A DNA stretch of 13,990 bases, taken from assembly GCA_018335615.1 (NCBI GenBank), contig JAGXRS010000084.1, positions 1 to 13,990 of the forward strand. Reading direction: 5' to 3'. The position numbers and the translations under genes are program-made. Below the pieces are notes generated by a model. The model saw only the letters and a list, made by a program, of their open reading frames with translations, was not told the DNA's origin and searched no databases. Within the stretch, counting starts at the first letter, position 1; each line of letters opens with the position of its first letter. Below, piece after piece: positions 12,914 through 13,990 of this stretch. The DNA is from Hydrogenophaga sp. GTDB taxonomy: Bacteria > Pseudomonadota > Gammaproteobacteria > Burkholderiales > Burkholderiaceae_C.

Positions 12914-13963
12914 TCAAGGCAACGGAATCAGCAGTTTGAAATCCGTGTGGCCTGGCACGCTCTCACACTCGATCAGACCATGGTGTTGCTGCACGAAGGT
13001 TTGCGCCAGCGTCAGCCCCAGGCCGGAGCCGCCTTCGCGCCCCGACACCAGCGGGTAGAAAATGCGGTCCTTGATCGAGTCTGGAACGCCAGGCCCGTTG
13101 TCGATGACATGCAATTCCAGTGCCAGCCGATAGCGCTGCTTACCGAATGTCACCTGACGGCCCACGCGCGTGCGAAAGATGATCTCGCCCTCGCCGGCGG
13201 CGATGCTGTGTTGCAGCGCCTGTGCCGCGTTGTGCGCGATGTTGAGCACCGCCTGGATGAGTTGCTCCCGGTCGCCGCGGAACTCGGGAATCGAGGTGTC
13301 GTAATCGCGCACCACCCGCAGGCCCTTCGGAAACTCGGCCAGGATGAGCGAGCGCACGCGCTCGCACACCTCGTGGATGTTCACGTCGCCCACCACATGC
13401 GGGCGGCGGTGCGGCGCCAGCAACCGGTCCACCAGCGACTGCAGCCGGTCGGCCTCGTGGATGATGACCTGCGTGTACTCGATCAGCTCCTTGGATTCGA
13501 GCTCCATCTGCAGCAGCTGCGCCGCGCCCCGGATGCCACCCAGCGGGTTCTTGATCTCGTGCGCGAGGTTGCGGATGAGTTCCTTGTTGGCCTGCGCCTG
13601 GTCGATCAGGCGCTCTTCGCGCTCCTGCCGCGTCTGCTGCTCCAGCGGCAGCAATTCGACGATCACCTCGCCGGTGGTTTCCGTCTGCGCCACCACGACG
13701 TGCACCGGCAGCGGCTCGTGGTTGAGGCGCTTGAGCCAGGCGTCGTAGCGCAGCGCGGCGAATTCGTTGCCGCGGGCGCCGGCCAGCGCGTTCTGCAGCA
13801 GCTGGGGATCGGTGAAACAGTCCTGCAGGCGGGTGCCGCTGATGCTGCGACGGGACATGCCCAGCGCGTCCTCCAGCGCCGCGTTGGCATAGAGCACCGC
13901 ACCGTCGTCGGCGACCACGGCCACCAGTGTGGCCAGCAGGTCCAGCGACTGGAATCGTGGCAT
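12914..13963 (-). CDS. ntrB: nitrogen sensor histidine kinase NtrB
   Basis: From the ATG at 13961-13963 the product is 349 residues, the same size range as E. coli NtrB (GlnL). An N-terminal PAS domain spans about 5-105. The dimerisation/phosphotransfer helix holds NLAHEIKNPLGG at 132-143 with phospho-acceptor His135. The ATPase part has the N-box AVLNIAHNAAQAL, the G1 box VIDNGPGV and the G2 box GGSGLGLTLAQ near the C-terminus. There is no membrane segment, as expected for cytosolic NtrB, which is controlled by the PII protein. It phosphorylates NtrC Asp56 when nitrogen is scarce and promotes dephosphorylation otherwise. The frame stays open to the right edge of the window with Pro/Ala-rich codons, and the ATG has no Shine-Dalgarno, so the true start may lie further right, beyond the edge. 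Confidence 0.95.
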   Translation of the reverse strand: MPRFQSLDLLATLVAVVADDGAVLYANAALEDALGMSRRSISGTRLQDCFTDPQLLQNALAGARGNEFAALRYDAWLKRLNHEPLPVHVVVAQTETTGEVIVELLPLEQQTRQEREERLIDQAQANKELIRNLAHEIKNPLGGIRGAAQLLQMELESKELIEYTQVIIHEADRLQSLVDRLLAPHRRPHVVGDVNIHEVCERVRSLILAEFPKGLRVVRDYDTSIPEFRGDREQLIQAVLNIAHNAAQALQHSIAAGEGEIIFRTRVGRQVTFGKQRYRLALELHVIDNGPGVPDSIKDRIFYPLVSGREGGSGLGLTLAQTFVQQHHGLIECESVPGHTDFKLLIPLP

Positions 13964-13990
13964 CAGGGGGGCCGTGCGGGCGGGTGCCGG

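Noticed and set aside
11088..13058. 656-codon open frame on the plus strand antisense to ntrC
   Set aside because: It is a shadow of ntrC: low-complexity, His/Gln/Arg-rich and running through the repeat region, while ntrC has full domain structure on the other strand.
1..13990. A new defence, mobile or biosynthetic system
   Set aside because: Every coding region falls in a known family, mostly housekeeping. There is no integrase, transposase, nuclease-ATPase pair, toxin-antitoxin pair or reverse transcriptase.

Overview
This is a GC-rich window from an ordinary-looking chromosome, most likely a betaproteobacterium of the order Burkholderiales. Comamonadaceae (for example a Hydrogenophaga- or Acidovorax-like genus) is my best guess. 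The basis is the codon use, the protein sequences, and two families of dispersed intergenic inverted repeats of a kind I associate with that group. No database search was possible, so the taxon is an inference. The coding strands switch often, and nearly all the DNA is coding. There is no gene-free stretch longer than 300 bases and no tRNA, rRNA, insertion sequence, prophage or CRISPR array.

Layout, left to right. (1) 1-589, the 3' part of an alpha/beta hydrolase gene (+). (2) 677-1783, a Stealth-family sugar-phosphate transferase (-), convergent with the hydrolase. (3) 2026-3357, a soluble cytochrome P450 (+), divergent from the Stealth gene. (4) 3358-3510, a cluster of decayed dispersed repeats that runs into the 3' end of the next gene. 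(5) 3490-4776, a YihY/BrkB-family membrane protein (-). (6) 4853-7807, a rightward group: a DUF2069 membrane protein, an FAD-linked 2-hydroxyacid dehydrogenase and a secreted Sel1-repeat lytic transglycosylase. Their junctions are tight (17-nt gap, then a 32-nt overlap). (7) 7912-11071, a rightward DNA-precursor and repair group: thyA, an EamA/DMT transporter, folA and xth (exonuclease III). (8) 11072-11288, an intergenic region with a large G/C-rich inverted repeat. (9) 11289-13963, ntrC and ntrB (-), the nitrogen two-component system, transcribed leftward with ntrB first.

How the genes work together. ThyA turns dUMP into dTMP and leaves dihydrofolate. FolA (DHFR) regenerates tetrahydrofolate, so the two form one metabolic cycle. 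The transporter gene between them is the most suggestive context signal in the window. NtrB and NtrC form a histidine kinase/sigma-54 activator pair for nitrogen limitation. glnA, which often lies upstream of ntrB, would be beyond the right edge. The Stealth enzyme and the P450 have no partner genes here, so their substrates cannot be read from context.

I did not find a convincing undescribed system. The points most worth a second look are the repeat cluster that appears to supply the last codons and stop of the yihY-like gene, the transporter inside the thyA-folA pair, the G/C-rich inverted repeat after xth, and the structured leader of thyA.
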